Shown here: piece after piece, positions 1 through 12,420 of the stretch
How positions within the stretch are numbered: position 1 is the first letter of the stretch
Layout of the letters: each line of letters opens with the position of its first letter
Assembly (NCBI GenBank): GCA_905182995.1
Contig: CAJJDP010000020.1
Span: 499,453-563,452 of the forward strand
Direction: 5' to 3'
Length of the DNA: 64,000 nt
Origin: Paramecium octaurelia
Taxonomy: Eukaryota; Ciliophora; Oligohymenophorea; Peniculida; Parameciidae
Made by a program: the position numbers and the translations under genes
Notes under the pieces: generated by a model
Databases searched by the model: none
What the model saw: only the letters and a program-made list of their open reading frames with translations
What the model was told of the DNA's origin: nothing

Positions 1-365
1 TTATATAGTTATTTTATAATTTTATTAAGATAAAGTTTTGGTAATTCATATCTTCATTGAAGATTTATAAATCGATATTATTATTATTGAAAATAATCAA
101 AATATGATATGATGAAACTCTTTTCTTCAACACATCAAAACTTGTTAAGAATATTAAAATATTATCTGCCCTTCTTACTAATAAATAAAAAACTCCAGAA
201 AACAAGAGATAACGACCATTATACAAAAGAATTCAAAACACTTGTTTCAAAAAAATAAGTGTAAATTACAATTATTAAAATTCATTTTTATGTTATTCTC
301 AAAATTTAGAAAAAAAAAGTAGAAATTTGAGTTCATAATTAATTTATTAATAACTTAAATATTTA
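1..365. other. 3' flank, no gene seen
   Basis: AT-rich sequence downstream of the large minus-strand membrane-protein gene. I could not follow a reading frame that looks like protein in it. Confidence 0.5.
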
Positions 366-3300
366 TCAAATTAAAGTGTCTACTTTAGTTCTGTTTCTTT
401 TGTAACAGTAATATCCTGTTCCCAAAATTAGACAGCCTCCCAAAATACCCAAAGTAACCCAAACTCCTGTATGGCTACTAGTAGTATTATCATGATCGTC
501 ATCATTACCACCAGGTCCTAAAATAGTTATAGGTGTTGAATCTGTTGAGAAATAGTTACTAACTACAAGATGGCCGGCTGCTATATCAAATTTTCCGTCT
601 AGCAATAGTTGTGGAGATGAATTAATCTTATACAAAGCTAATGATTCTATATGCTCTGAATTGGTAATGTAATACAACTAACTATAAATATACAATATTA
701 CTTAGTTTTCGTATAAGTACAATTCCTGTTACACCTAATACGAATCAAAATAGAATGTTGGTTTTAAGGCTGCAAAAAAGGTTACTGCTGAATTGGTACT
801 TTAGACCTTAGGTAATTAATAGATTGTCTAAACTAAATTCAAATTGATTTAATCAGTATAGGAGACCTATATGAAATTATTAACAATTTTAACAGATGAG
901 GATGTGTATCCCAAGAGTACGAAAGATCCATAGCCTTGCAAAATAAAAACAATCTTTTTCTATTCCAAATTGCATTAATCAACAGAACAAGAAAACTCAA
1001 TGTGTATTCCATAATGAGGACCTTAAGTGGCAAATAGAATAAAATCTGCTTTGTATGATGTATCAGTAGTCACCACATTAATAGTTTTGATGCAAGAGTA
1101 AATGGTATCTTTAGGTACAAAGAAGTCTTGGTTGATAAAATCGAATAAACTTAAAGTAATTTTGTTAGTTTTTTAGATTTGATTCTGCTTTATGCTATAT
1201 TCAAGTACAATAAATGCATAATTATTATCAGTGTAATACACGTGATAGTGATTATTCTTAATTTTTTAAATAGTTAATCCATACTAGGAATTATACAAAT
1301 CAGCAACACTTATTTTACCGTAATTTTAAGCTTTGGATAAATCTTGAATATTTTTAGAGTATGCCAAAATCTCCTTTTTTAAAATAATGAACATATTTTC
1401 AGTATCTATATATCCTGAAAAGATATTATCACTTATTTATAGCCAAGAACTACTTATTTTGCAATTAGTATTTTCACATTATATTCCACCAACATACTAC
1501 AATTTATCCTTAACACATTAAATCAAGACTTAAGAATCATAACTTGCTAAGATATCCTGACATATATAATCTGCGGTTATATTTTCAGTGAAAACAACTT
1601 CATTTGTCTTTTTACTAATTAGAACATAGGAGTCATGGTTAAGAGCAAAAATATAGTTTGTACTGAAATCAACAACATTCATAGTATAATTATGATAATA
1701 CGGTTTTACAATTTCAATAGGATTTATTATTTCTGCTTTTCGGTCTTTGAGTTGAGGTATCATCAGTTCAAATTTGGTGACTTCACCTGAAAACCAATCA
1801 GTGCCCATATCTTGAATATAATTGTGTTACTAGTTGGATGTTAAATTAGTTGTTATGTTTAATTTATCCTTCTTAATTTTCAAACTAAGTTGGTTGTTAA
1901 CCAATCTGAACTTTCTATTAACCAATAACAGTTATTCATTTGAGTAAACTATATTATAGTCTTAATCTTAAATAAATGTATTGTCATCAAAACTAACTGA
2001 ATATTACAATTAAGGGTATTTTTATATGTAATATATCCAAACATTTTCTTTATTAAATTAGAATACATTGTCCTGAGTTGCCGTCACAAATTGATTGGCT
2101 GGGTCCCAATCTTGTACACAATATAATGAATTGTGATCAGTCAACTCAACAAAATAAGATAAGATAACAGATTTGAATTCTGATTTTGCTTTGACATGCA
2201 ACAAATTATTGTATGGCACCCAAAAGAAGGATTCAATACTTTCAATCTAATAGTTATAAAAAGTAGGAGTTTTCTCAAGATAAATATTTGTAGGATCTTA
2301 TCTATTGTAAATTTAGAATGTAAATTTTCCTTAAGCTTACTATTAAAGTATAGCGAATCTCTCATAAAAATTAATAACACGAATATCTTAAGATTATGAA
2401 ATGGCCATTTAATATCCAAAAGAGAAATCTGTTCTAGTTAAATTCAAGATCAGAAGTTGATTCTATTATTACCCATTAACGACAAACAAAAGTTAGCTGA
2501 AATCAGTTGAAAACAATTTTTAAGGATCCCAATTGACAAATCCTAATTGACTCAATTTTTCAGAGTTTATAATGTAAAGAAAATCAAAAATCTAATAATT
2601 ATACACTCCAATAGCATTTGCTGCTTTTGAAAATATTAGTAAATATTAATAACTCAAATAGATGCTATCTACAGATTTGATTTAGTCATCATCTTTAAGT
2701 GTAATAGTTTTGTTGATATAATTGTTAGACAAAAATTTATAATGGAACAATGTTTTCTGATTTAAAATAGTGATGAATGTAAATTAATAATTCTAAAATT
2801 GGATAACAGTATTTTCCTTAGTAATTTCAAAATCCAGCTTAGTCTTATATTACTATTAACATATCTCAGCCTAAAGATTCTAGCAAAAATATATAGTCAA
2901 TTCTTTTTGCTTATTCTAAGTGATTATTGAAAAGGGTTAATCAAAAGATTATGCCATAGAAATAGTTTAAAGGAAGATTAAGTCGGTTAAACTCAAATTC
3001 TTATTCGTATACTTTTCTGAAATATCTCCTGTAACTGCAATATATGTAAGATTTCCACCTCCAAGGACATTTTCTTTCGTTTTCTTTTGAAAACTGACTT
3101 ATTTTTTAGGGCCAGAAACTAATTATCTAGGACGAATAGCGTAATCATTGAAAAATATTCGTTCTGTATAAAATGGAGAATCTTGAATATTTCCCTTTGA
3201 TACTAGTACCAAATCTACAGAGTTCATTGAAACTGTCTAATATTCTATGGTGACTTAACATGCATTTAGAATTAGTTTTGCATTTCCAGTTATACCTTGA

Positions 3301-4547
3301 TCATTATTGTGATACTAGATACGATGTTTAGAGCGACTTAAATAATATTAAATATTTGTATTGGTGAAGGTTAAGAAGTCATTTTAAATCTAATCTGTAA
3401 TTACATTGCTGAAATCACCTAATACTTTTTGAATTAACTATAAATTTTTATCAAATTATATAATTTGAGTGGGGGAAGTTAAGAATATAAAATTATTGCT
3501 GTAATGAATTTTCGAATTAGATAAGTCATCTGTTGAAACATAATTTCTATTACTTTGAATGACAAAGTGTTTTTATACTATTGCAAATTCTTGATTCTTA
3601 AATTAATAATCAAACGAAATAGATTCTCCTAAGAGGGATCCCTTTTAATTAAATTGGAAAGTATCATTGGAAGAGTAGTATTGGAGTAAAAATACATTTC
3701 CAGTCTTGTCTAAAATAGCTATTTAATCAGTTGGACTTATTTTGGCATCAACCATATCAAAGGAATATTAAGTAATTTTGACATATTTTTGTATTAACTC
3801 TTAGTTAATAGTCTTTTGGAGCTTTATGTCCTTATTGACTAAATCATAAGTAAACAATTCAATAATTGCTGGATTATTATTAGTTTTCAAAGTAATTCTA
3901 TATATGTAGTTCTGAGTGCTTACAATGTATCTTTATTAATCTTTTTCATAAGGATACACATTTTCTATTTTAGATAATTATTAATCATCTTTTTCGCTAA
4001 TCATATAAAAATATGTTTATGGCTCTAAATCATTAACCTAATAGCAATCTACTAGTAGATGAGATACATCTAAAATAGTTGAAGATTGGCAAATAACTTC
4101 TTCAGTCTTTCCAAGTAAAATTGTTTTATCAAAGGATGGGTATCTCTATTAAGTACCTGCAACAATTTTCTCTGTCCATGCTAAAATTTGTTCATTTTCA
4201 TTTCTTATAGCCAGTAGTTAAAATTTATTAATCCATTAGCCTTGATTAGTAGTCAACACTGATTAAGATAACAATTTATTCACTAAAACATTAAAATTTG
4301 ATATTATACCATTAGGAATCGTTTCTTTTGTAGCCTTTAAATAAATTGGCGGTATCAAACTAACCTTGCTATTTTAGTCAGTTAAGGTGATGATGTCGTC
4401 GTATTTAACTTAACTAAAATACTCCGATATATCCTAAGCGATTATTTCATTTTCCTTTCCAACTATCTTCGTATAGTCACTTGGGAGCAAAGAGCAATCT
4501 TTGGCTATGCTCTTAAGAATACAACACAATAACGTGATGTAAATCAT
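366..4547 (-). CDS. large single-pass membrane protein (hypothetical)
   Basis: An uninterrupted ciliate-code frame of 1393 codons with no intron. It starts at ATG 4547 and ends with TGA at 366-368. The first ~16 residues (MIYITLLCCILKSIA) look like a signal peptide. Near the C-terminus, after an Asp/Thr/Ser-rich stretch, lies one hydrophobic segment (GVWVTLGILGGCLILGTGYY) followed by a short basic tail (KRNRTKVDTLI). This predicts a type I membrane or surface protein with a huge extracellular part and about 10 cytoplasmic residues. The body is rich in alternating beta-like stretches with many Asn, Gln and Ile residues. I saw no recognisable domain and few cysteines, so it is not a Cys-rich surface antigen of the classical Paramecium type. 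I spot-checked the frame near 1000, 2400, 2950 and 3500 and found no TGA. Function unknown. Confidence 0.85.
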
Positions 4548-4808
4548 TTTAGATATAAATTCAATATATATAACTATATCACAAAAGAACTTATATATCA
4601 CTTAAATCTATATTTCTATTGTATATAGAGTTATTAAATACTATTTTTTCTTAATCTATATAGAAAATTAATTTTTATTTTACATAGCCTTGAAATTTAT
4701 ATCTTTATCTATTTCCTTTTTCAAGTTATAGTCAGAAATTAAAAATAATTACATTAAACCGAATTAGAAACGATAGTAGTTTTCATCATTCATCCAAAAT
4801 TAAAGTTT
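4548..4808. promoter_or_regulatory. upstream region of the large membrane-protein gene
   Basis: Very AT-rich spacer between the start of the minus-strand membrane-protein gene and a weak small frame ending at 4809. It presumably holds the promoter. No specific element is visible. Confidence 0.3.
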
Positions 4809-5060
4809 TCACATGATGAAAGGAGATCTTGAAAATTAATTCATCAAATTGGACTCCTACTTATTAGATATATATCTGAATTACATAATCTAAAAAGCTA
4901 AGTAATCATAAGCCAATTACAAACTAAAATCAAAATTTGATAATGATATAATTGGGTAAATCAATTTTTGACCCTCTAATCTAGTTGGTAACAAACCATT
5001 AAGAAATGTCTAAAAAGATAAAGGAGGTCGAGAAATTTGTACATTTCTGTTTAGTTTCAT
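4809..5060 (-). CDS. possible small protein, 83 aa
   Basis: A continuous minus-strand frame from ATG 5060 to TGA 4809-4811 with a balanced composition (MKLNRNVQISRPPLSFQTF at the start, ending ...QFSRSPFIM). There is no signal peptide, membrane segment or recognisable domain. The opposite strand also has a plausible frame over part of this stretch (from ATG 4814, with an apparent 29-nt intron). In a genome where only TGA stops translation, 80-codon frames arise by chance. I therefore give this as a candidate only, and transcript data would decide which strand is used. Confidence 0.25.
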
Positions 5061-6229
5061 ATCTAAAATGTGAAATCTTACATAATTGATTACTACTTTG
5101 AGCAATTAATAATTTTTTATAAAATATTATGCAATCAAAAGAGCTGATAATTTTCATAAGTTGAGAACGTTGGAACTAATTGGTTAAATGAACGCATAAT
5201 TCTTAAAAATTTAGTAATATTGTTTGTGATTCATAAGTACTTCGATATATACTTTAACAATTAGTTATTATTAGTTATTTAGCTCTCATTTATGATCTAA
5301 TCATTTTTATCAATTTATTATAAGTGTTTTGAAAATGAATGGCAAGTTCTTTAATTTAGCTTCCCATAAAATTCTATATAAATTTATATAAATGTTAATG
5401 TACTTAAAATATATATTTTTATGAATATTGAAAATTCGTTTTTGTGAACAACATTTTACATGAAACCTTTAGTTTAACTTTGGGTGTGTTGTACGAACTA
5501 AGGAAATGATGTATTTGGAAAAATTACAAATTTTAATATGGAACTTGGATTGCTAAAGATCTAATCAATTCTCATTTGAGGAAAATAGATCAACTAATGT
5601 GAGGATTTTTTAATCAATCAAAGGGCTATACCTCCTGATATCAAGATCCTTGAATAAATGGACAAACAAAAAAGGAGTTTCTCAAATAAATTTATTAAGT
5701 TAATGATTAAATCAAAGTATAAAAGCTATTAGTATTGATAGTGAAATTTTTAAGCTTTAAAGAATCTAAAAAATTAAATAACGAAAATATACCCAAATCA
5801 AGTGGAACTGCATCCATTTACATCTTAAACGTATTTTTGCCATTCATCTACAAAAAAAAATAATATTAAATCGAAGTCTTAAGATTTATAAATGATGTAT
5901 GCAAAAAGTTTAATCTCTAAACTTATGCAATCTAATAATATATAATAATAGTTATTTCAAAAATCTCCTAATGCTCTTACAGATTTCAAACCAATCAGAA
6001 TACTTTGAAGGTCTTAGTTAAAAGTGACTAGACAATCAGCTATATTGAAAGAGGATGATTATTGAACCAACCCACAGACATTAAAATCTTGGAATTAAAA
6101 GAAAAACCTTCTACTATCCTAGAGTATCTAATGTTACTAGATCTGATGTTTCTAATCCTTTGAATTGTAAGAATATCACTGATAAAAAGCTTTCATTGAA
6201 ATTTGATTAATTATTTTTTGTTGTAAAAA
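5061..6229. other. unresolved coding-like stretch, possible degenerate gene
   Basis: More than 1 kb between clear genes, where both strands carry partial protein-like frames that are interrupted by TGA and do not join through convincing introns. The plus strand is A-rich, as coding strands are elsewhere here. It carries fragments such as a Lys-rich segment around 5610-5720 and another around 5730-5890. I could not build one continuous model. It may be a decayed gene, a gene with unusual introns, or non-coding DNA. Confidence 0.35.
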
Positions 6230-6937
6230 ATGGATAATAAGACCGAATAAAGATAAAAACTATTTAGAATTTCTAATCCCGCCTAGAAAGCCCAAACATT
6301 AGTACCAAGACAGTTAAGAGATGACAGTCTAAAACCATTGCAATAACAATAAATGTAAAAAATAGTTGTTAGTAATGATGATAAATTGAGAAAGGTTATT
6401 ATAGATCATCATTATTGATTAGGAAAATGAGTTACTAAAATCTGAGCTTTTAGCAACTAAGGAATAATACAAAATTTTACAAGAGGAATATAAAAAATTA
6501 TAATCTAAATATCAAAATCTATAATAATAATAGATAAGAGGACCAACTTAAGAGATGCTGATGGCTCATGAATTGTAAAGGCATCTAAGGCATTACTAAT
6601 ACTATGAATTTATTTAAGAAGCAATGATGCCTCAACAATAATTCTAGACAGATGGAATGACTTATGAATAATTATTAGAATTATAAGAGTAGGTTGGGCA
6701 TGTTTCAAAAGGTCTTACCAAATAGGAAATCAAAAAAATTCCAAAGAGATAGGTCAACCAAAAATAAAAAGACCCGTAATATTACCATAATTCTTTAGAT
6801 GCACTATTTGTTATAACGATATCGAAAAATTTGAGAAGATCCGAGAATTAAAGTGTAGACATTAATACCATTCTAAATGCATTAAAAAATGGCTTCTTTC
6901 TTAAAAGAAATGTCCCATCTGTTAAACAGAAGTATGA
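6230..6937 (+). CDS. RING-H2 finger protein, putative E3 ubiquitin ligase
   Basis: A 218-residue protein in three exons, with introns 6395-6422 (28 nt) and 6776-6798 (23 nt). The C-terminus is a RING-H2 finger: CTICYND, then CRHQYHSKCI, then CPICQ, giving C-x2-C, C-x1-H-x2-H-x2-C and C-x2-C ligands. The finger sits at the very end and is followed only by TEV and TGA. Upstream is the motif MTYEQLLELQEQVGHVSKGL. This resembles the segment that precedes the RING in BIG BROTHER-type and related E3 ligases. A Gln-rich coiled stretch lies around residues 55-100. The family passes ubiquitin from an E2 to substrates; the substrate here is unknown. The start ATG 6230 is chosen because it opens the frame that splices cleanly. 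A longer N-terminus through a 19-nt intron at 6223-6241 is conceivable but less likely. Confidence 0.85.
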
Positions 6938-7110
6938 TTTAAAATAAATAATATCTTATTGCTATTTATTCTAGATGGTCTTTCAATTTTATTAATTTAC
7001 AATAATATTCTAAATCGATTATTTTTCAAGTATTCAGTTCTATTTACTTTGAGTTATGTAATAAATATTAAATAAATTTTAAATGCTTAAAGCCAATAAT
7101 ATATTTATAT

Positions 7111-9108
7111 TCATTATTGATAAGATTATTTTTTAACACATAAAAATCCATTGTTGTTTTTATTTCTAACTGTTGTTGATTGTTCAGCATTCTCTTTTGA
7201 GATTAACTTTTGATTTTTTAATTTTTGTTAACTATTCAATTTTAAAACCTAACTATATATAGATTCACCAGGGTGGCTGCATAATTCTTTAAGAATTCTA
7301 TCCTTTAAAGTGTCTTCATTTGCAACATGTTAACTAGGTTATGAAGTATATTGTTAAGAATTAATATTAGCCATGATGAACTACCTTTTACCCTCTATTT
7401 AATCAAAAGAAGGCTATTTTGCTTATTTAGAATTGGATCTCCTATTTAAATGGTTATCAATTTTTTAATTTAATTATTAATTATTTCTCGATTAAGGTTC
7501 CTAGTGAAGCGGAGTTAATGATTTTTGGTTAGGCAAAGAATCATAATTGGTTTTGGAAAATTCTTTTTAACTTTTTTGTTCAAATAAATTATTGTTCACT
7601 TAAGGGTATTAGTATTAAGCTTAGATATAATAAAATAGTTTTACATCTCTGACTAGCATGATTAGTAATGAGCTTAAAGGTTTGAGGACCTGCAGCGGTC
7701 ATATTTTTCTAATGTTTAGGTGTTAATTATTATCCATCTTCAAAACTTTTCCTATCTGTATCCTTGTTATTTTTTTGCATGTACAACTAACTTAAATTAT
7801 TTATTAGCTGCTAATTAGATTATTCATTATTTTTATCTAATTCAGAAGAGGTTTTTTATTTTTCGTTTTTTTACACATAATATTTTTCATTTATTTCCAA
7901 TTATTTATTTAAGCATTTTTATGAATTCAATTATTCTCCAACACTAATGTTATGTTTATAGCTTTCTCTTTCATTTGGAGTAATTAAAGGATTATTTTTT
8001 TAGATGTAAGTTGCTTATTGCCAGCTCTCTGGAGTATTTGTTCTACTTTCTCTTCTAGAGTTTTAGATAGTAGAAGTTGGATTAGAAAAAGTATTTGATT
8101 TGGACTTCTACATTTATGATTGCTATTATTGCTATTGCAGAATTCTAATTGGAGATTGTGTATGATCCTTGATTGGATTAGAATAGGTACTCTAATATAT
8201 ATCTTCTCCCTCTAACATCTCAAATACTTTCATATCTACAGGAGAATTATTAGTATTCTATCTGATCTTTGGACTATTGTCCAACTTGATTTATAGAGAA
8301 CGACTATCAGAGGTAGATGAATCATCACTCTTTAGTAATAACAGATTGTAACACATTTTATTCATATCTGCCAAAATCTGACTTTGTTCAAATTTAATAG
8401 GTTTTGCTAAAAATTCCTAAGTGCATTCCTGCAATTATTCTTTTGTCTGAAGAACTCTCTTTTCATATCGACTCATGATATCTTCAAAAGGTTTCATATC
8501 CATTTTCTTAACAATATTATCATGATTTTTTTCAATATCTATCTAGAATTACTTTATTTGTGCATCAATCTACTTAATTTAATTAGCTTTTAATTGAATA
8601 GAGTTTAGTAACATATGATGATCATTTTGGAACTTCTATAAGTAAGTTTATTTTAATTAATTTGCAGTCTATATAACAGAATCAAAGAATTATTAACAAC
8701 TTTCTTGATGTTCCAGAAGTTATTTACTTGATATTGCCTCTATGTTATTAAACTCCTAGGATTTATATATACATTATTCCATTATTTGTTGCAATAGTTC
8801 TTAAAAGCGATGTATCCGTTGCTACCTCAGAACTTCATGCTAATTCTCTTATGTCTCCTCAATTTTTAATCCTTTTAATGCTAAAGTTAATGCGCATTTA
8901 GAACAAAATTATTTAGATTTATCACATTATACATAGTATTTTGCCTAAGTTAATTTATAACATTTACTTTTTTATTTGGATGCTTGGCACATTAGTTATT
9001 ACTTTGTTCTTTCTGTTTGAATATGTTTGAACTCTTTAAAATTCTCTCTTATTCTGTTAAAACAAACGATGTTTCTTCTGAATCTGAAGATGAAATTGAT
9101 CCACTCAT
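7111..9108 (-). CDS. B-box zinc finger, coiled-coil protein
   Basis: 649 residues, with introns 8945-8967 (23 nt) and 7620-7644 (25 nt). Near residues 35-75 is a B-box-like zinc module (CAKHPNKK, then YYVQCDKS, then FCSKCALTL) that becomes continuous only when intron 1 is removed. The finger is followed by a long Gln/Glu/Lys-rich segment to about residue 270 that looks like coiled coil, with repeated Leu and Ile spacing. The second half is low-complexity and rich in Ser, Asn and Gln, with no further domain that I recognise. This is a TRIM-like order without a visible RING. It is typical of the expanded B-box families of ciliates, whose functions are mostly unknown. The start ATG lies only 40 nt from the start codon of the divergent ZC2HC gene, so the two probably share a very compact promoter. 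Confidence 0.85.
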
Positions 9109-9148
9109 TATCGGTTAAAAATTATTAAAAAATAATAAAAGAAATTTC

Positions 9149-10468
9149 ATGAAGCCATCCTCTAATGCTTCTCAATAAGCAAATCAGTGGGCTTTGAAAA
9201 AGAAGGAGCAAATGGAAAAGGCTGCTCAGATGAGAGCAGAACGAAAATTAGCTGCAACTGGAGAAATGGCTTTAGGTAATAAACCAAATTATGGTACTTA
9301 TATTGAGTATCCAAAGATTACGATAAACCTCCAAGCTAGAATTCTTAAAAATAATAGTATTAATCTGATTTTGGTAATAATAACGTACGATAACAATAAT
9401 ATGGTCAGTAGTAATTTTAAATGAATGATATTGGTTTTCAAAATGTTTAGCCTAACCGGCAATCATCCTTAGGAAAGCAACAACCCTAGCCCTCTTATGA
9501 TAAGTATGGATATAATTAAAACAATTAATTTTCAAATAATAAACCACCTAGTTAGGAAGGATAAAGAAGAGTTCAATAAGTTGTTTAAGCTAAGCCTTAA
9601 ATGAATTAAGGATAACAGAGTAGATAATAATACGGTAAAATTGAAGATGACTATGATTATTAAAATAGATAATATGGACAACCTAAACAATAATAATAAT
9701 AACCATATAATGCTAAATAGCCTACACCAGTTTAAAAATAATAATAATACAGACCACCCTCAGGTACTTATGATTAATCAAATGGATATAAAAAGCCTTC
9801 AAATTAATCGATTAAACCACCTGTTCAATCAAATAAACAACCGACAAACAATAAATAACAAAGTAATCTTAGAAATAATTAATAACCCACTTACCAACCA
9901 TAATAATAGTACTACAATCCAATCGATGACATCCCAATTAAAAAAAGTGATAATATTCCTAATGTAAATATTCAAAATCCTGAACCATTATATGAATGTT
10001 CAAAGGGGTGTGGCAGATCTTTTGCTAAACTTGCTTTATAAAAACATGAAAAGATTTGCGTGAAAGTATTTCAAAAATAAAGAAAACAATTTGATGCATA
10101 AAAGCACAGAATTATTAGTAATGAACAAATCAGTCACATTAAAAACTAGGATAAGATTGAATAGAAATATGAAAAAGCCTTATGTTTATATTTAGTATAT
10201 AATTTTAGCTAAGAAACAAAACTGGAAAAAACAATCCGAAGCCTTTAGAGCTGCCATTATTGCTGCAAAGGGTGGAAAGCTGACTAACGATTAAAAGGTC
10301 TGAAATTTAATAATAATATAGAATGCAATGCAAGAGGCTAGCAAATCAAATTTAACCTAATGCAACTATTGTGGAAGAAGCTTCAATTAATAAGCAGCTG
10401 AAAGACACATTCCTTTTTGTGCTTAAAAGTCAAAGATTCCTCCAAAATAACCATAAAAAAGGAGATGA
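9149..10468 (+). CDS. ZC2HC-type zinc finger protein
   Basis: 415 residues in four exons, with introns 9294-9316 (23 nt, ends AAG), 10184-10208 (25 nt) and 10298-10321 (24 nt). Two C2HC fingers are visible. One near residue 240 reads YECSKGCGRSFAKLALQKHE followed by KICV. One near the C-terminus reads CNYCGRSFNQQAAERHIPFC. Such C-x2/3-C-x12-H-x3/4-C fingers define the ZC2HC1 family, which includes proteins of cilia and centrioles; the role here is not established. Between an N-terminal charged segment and the first finger lies a long Tyr/Gln/Asn/Pro-rich low-complexity region. A basic amphipathic stretch (KKQNWKKQSEAFRAAIIAAK) separates the fingers. The gene is divergent from the B-box gene and ends 48 nt from the convergent CDPK gene. 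Confidence 0.85.
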
Positions 10469-10515
10469 CCATTAATAATTCATTAAGATTTATATATAAA
10501 ACGATTAATTATTTA

Positions 10516-12212
10516 TCATTATAAATTCTCTAATAAAGCAAGAAATTCATTCTCTTCAATTAAGCCATCCTTATTATCATCACAAGAAGTTAAAATTTCT
10601 TACCAAGCATTATTATCAATTTAAATTCCACCAAAAATCTCTTGTATTTCTGATCTTGAAATAGTACCATTACCATCTAAATCAAATAGCCTAAATGCAG
10701 CTCTCAGACTTTCTTTCAATATACTTTTCTCTTACATAACTGAAGCAGTTATAAACTCAGTAAAATCAATTTTTCCAGAATCATTGGTATCCATTTAACT
10801 CATAATCTCTTTTATCATATTTTAGGAAGATATTTAATTTATATTGACCATGAGCATTCCTTGAAGTATTTCTTCTTCAGATAATACACCATCTCCGTTT
10901 TTATCAAGTCTTTTAAAAGCCTCTAAACATTTTTCACATTCGTCTTTTTTAACTGTTTATACTGTAATAAATTGATAGATTGCCACTCTTAAATTATTAT
11001 ACCCTTTAAATTAAGTGATATTTCTGAAAAAGGTTTGGTCAAAATTGAAACTCTTTTAAGATTCCTTTTAAATCCAACTATGATTCATTGCCTCCTTCAT
11101 AGAAATTCTTTTGTTTGGATCTTTTTCAATCATGAGTTTAATCAAATCAAGAGCATCTTGGCTTATCCTTTCAGTAATCTATGCTTTTTAATGCTTTATT
11201 ATATAGTACCATTAAATTCAATTTTTGCTTATTAGGCTAGTTGCAAAGTTTCATATTGGTTTTTTCCTCTAAATGGAGCCTTTCCAATTAATAATACATA
11301 AAGAATCACACCACATGACCAAACATCCACTTTCTCATCGTATCCATTGGATTTAAGAATTTCAGGGGCTAAATAATAAGGAGTGCCAATTTTAGTTGTG
11401 AGCTTTTTGGACATCATCTTTTCGCTTGCTCCGAAGTCGATAACTCTTAAATTCGAATTGATGTCTAAGGTATCAAATATTATGTTTTCAGGCTGGAAAA
11501 TATCATATTTATCATACTTTAAGGTCTCTATGGACAATCTTTCTCTCATGACAATATATCATGGCAGACAATATTTATTTCATATATATTTTTGCCATTT
11601 CTTCTGAATAATTAGTAATTGTCCTGACTCTGTCTAAGAGTTCCCCTCCATCTAAACATTCAGTGATTATATAGAAATGTTGGTGATCACTGAAAATTTC
11701 AAGAATTTTCACTATATTTGGATGATCTAAGGTTTTTAGTATTTCAGTTTCTTATAATAATAGAGATTCATTCTCGACTGATTATCTGACCACAACCTTT
11801 GCAGCCCTTATCAATTTGGTTTTTAAATGTCTAACTTAGTACACTTATCCAAAGCCTCCTTAGCCTAATTTCCTTATTATTTCATAATGGAATAAGAATT
11901 TCTCGCCTTCCTTCTATTTTCTGATCAATAGATCTGGAGATAATTGTAGATCTTTTTGATATTTTATTTGAGGATTCGAACATTAAGAATTAAAGACATT
12001 GGGGGTTTGACTTTCAGAGCTTTCCTAATTGAGGCCACTAATTTATTTGTAATTTATTTTTGGTTATATAGAAGTTGTTTATTTTAATCCATTCTCCTCT
12101 TTGATTGCTTAATCAATAATTTAATCCTCCTATTTAATAATATCCTAAGCTAAAATTATTTGATGTCCATACCTTAATTGTCAACTGAAAACTTAAAAAT
12201 ACAATTTCCCAT
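10516..12212 (-). CDS. calcium-dependent protein kinase (CDPK)
   Basis: 540 residues, with introns 12150-12172 (23 nt), 11493-11517 (25 nt) and 11184-11209 (26 nt). Removing intron 1 gives the start MGNCIFKF. Gly2 and Cys4 fit N-myristoylation plus palmitoylation, a common CDPK membrane anchor. The Ser/Thr kinase domain (about residues 95-365) has the glycine loop LGQGGFGQVYQ, the AAK lysine, HRDLKPEN, DFGAS and GTPYYLAPE. All catalytic residues are present. A junction region leads to four EF-hands: DKNGDGVLSEEE, DTNDSGKIDFTE, DLDGNGTISRSE and DDNKDGLIEENE. This is the standard CDPK layout, in which calcium binding to the C-terminal lobe releases the kinase from its junction helix. The protein is complete and apparently active. 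Substrates are unknown. Confidence 0.95.
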
Positions 12213-12420
12213 TAAGAAATTACTAAAATTGCGTAATAATATATTTTTATGGTTATGAATAAATTTATAAAATATCGAGTTTTTTTAGTTGAAATCTTCT
12301 TAAAGATTCTGAGAATCAATATTCCATAATGTATTAATTATATACACTATGTTTATGGAATATAAAAGCAATTGATATTTCGGAAACAAAATAAATCATT
12401 TAAATCAATAATTAATTGTG

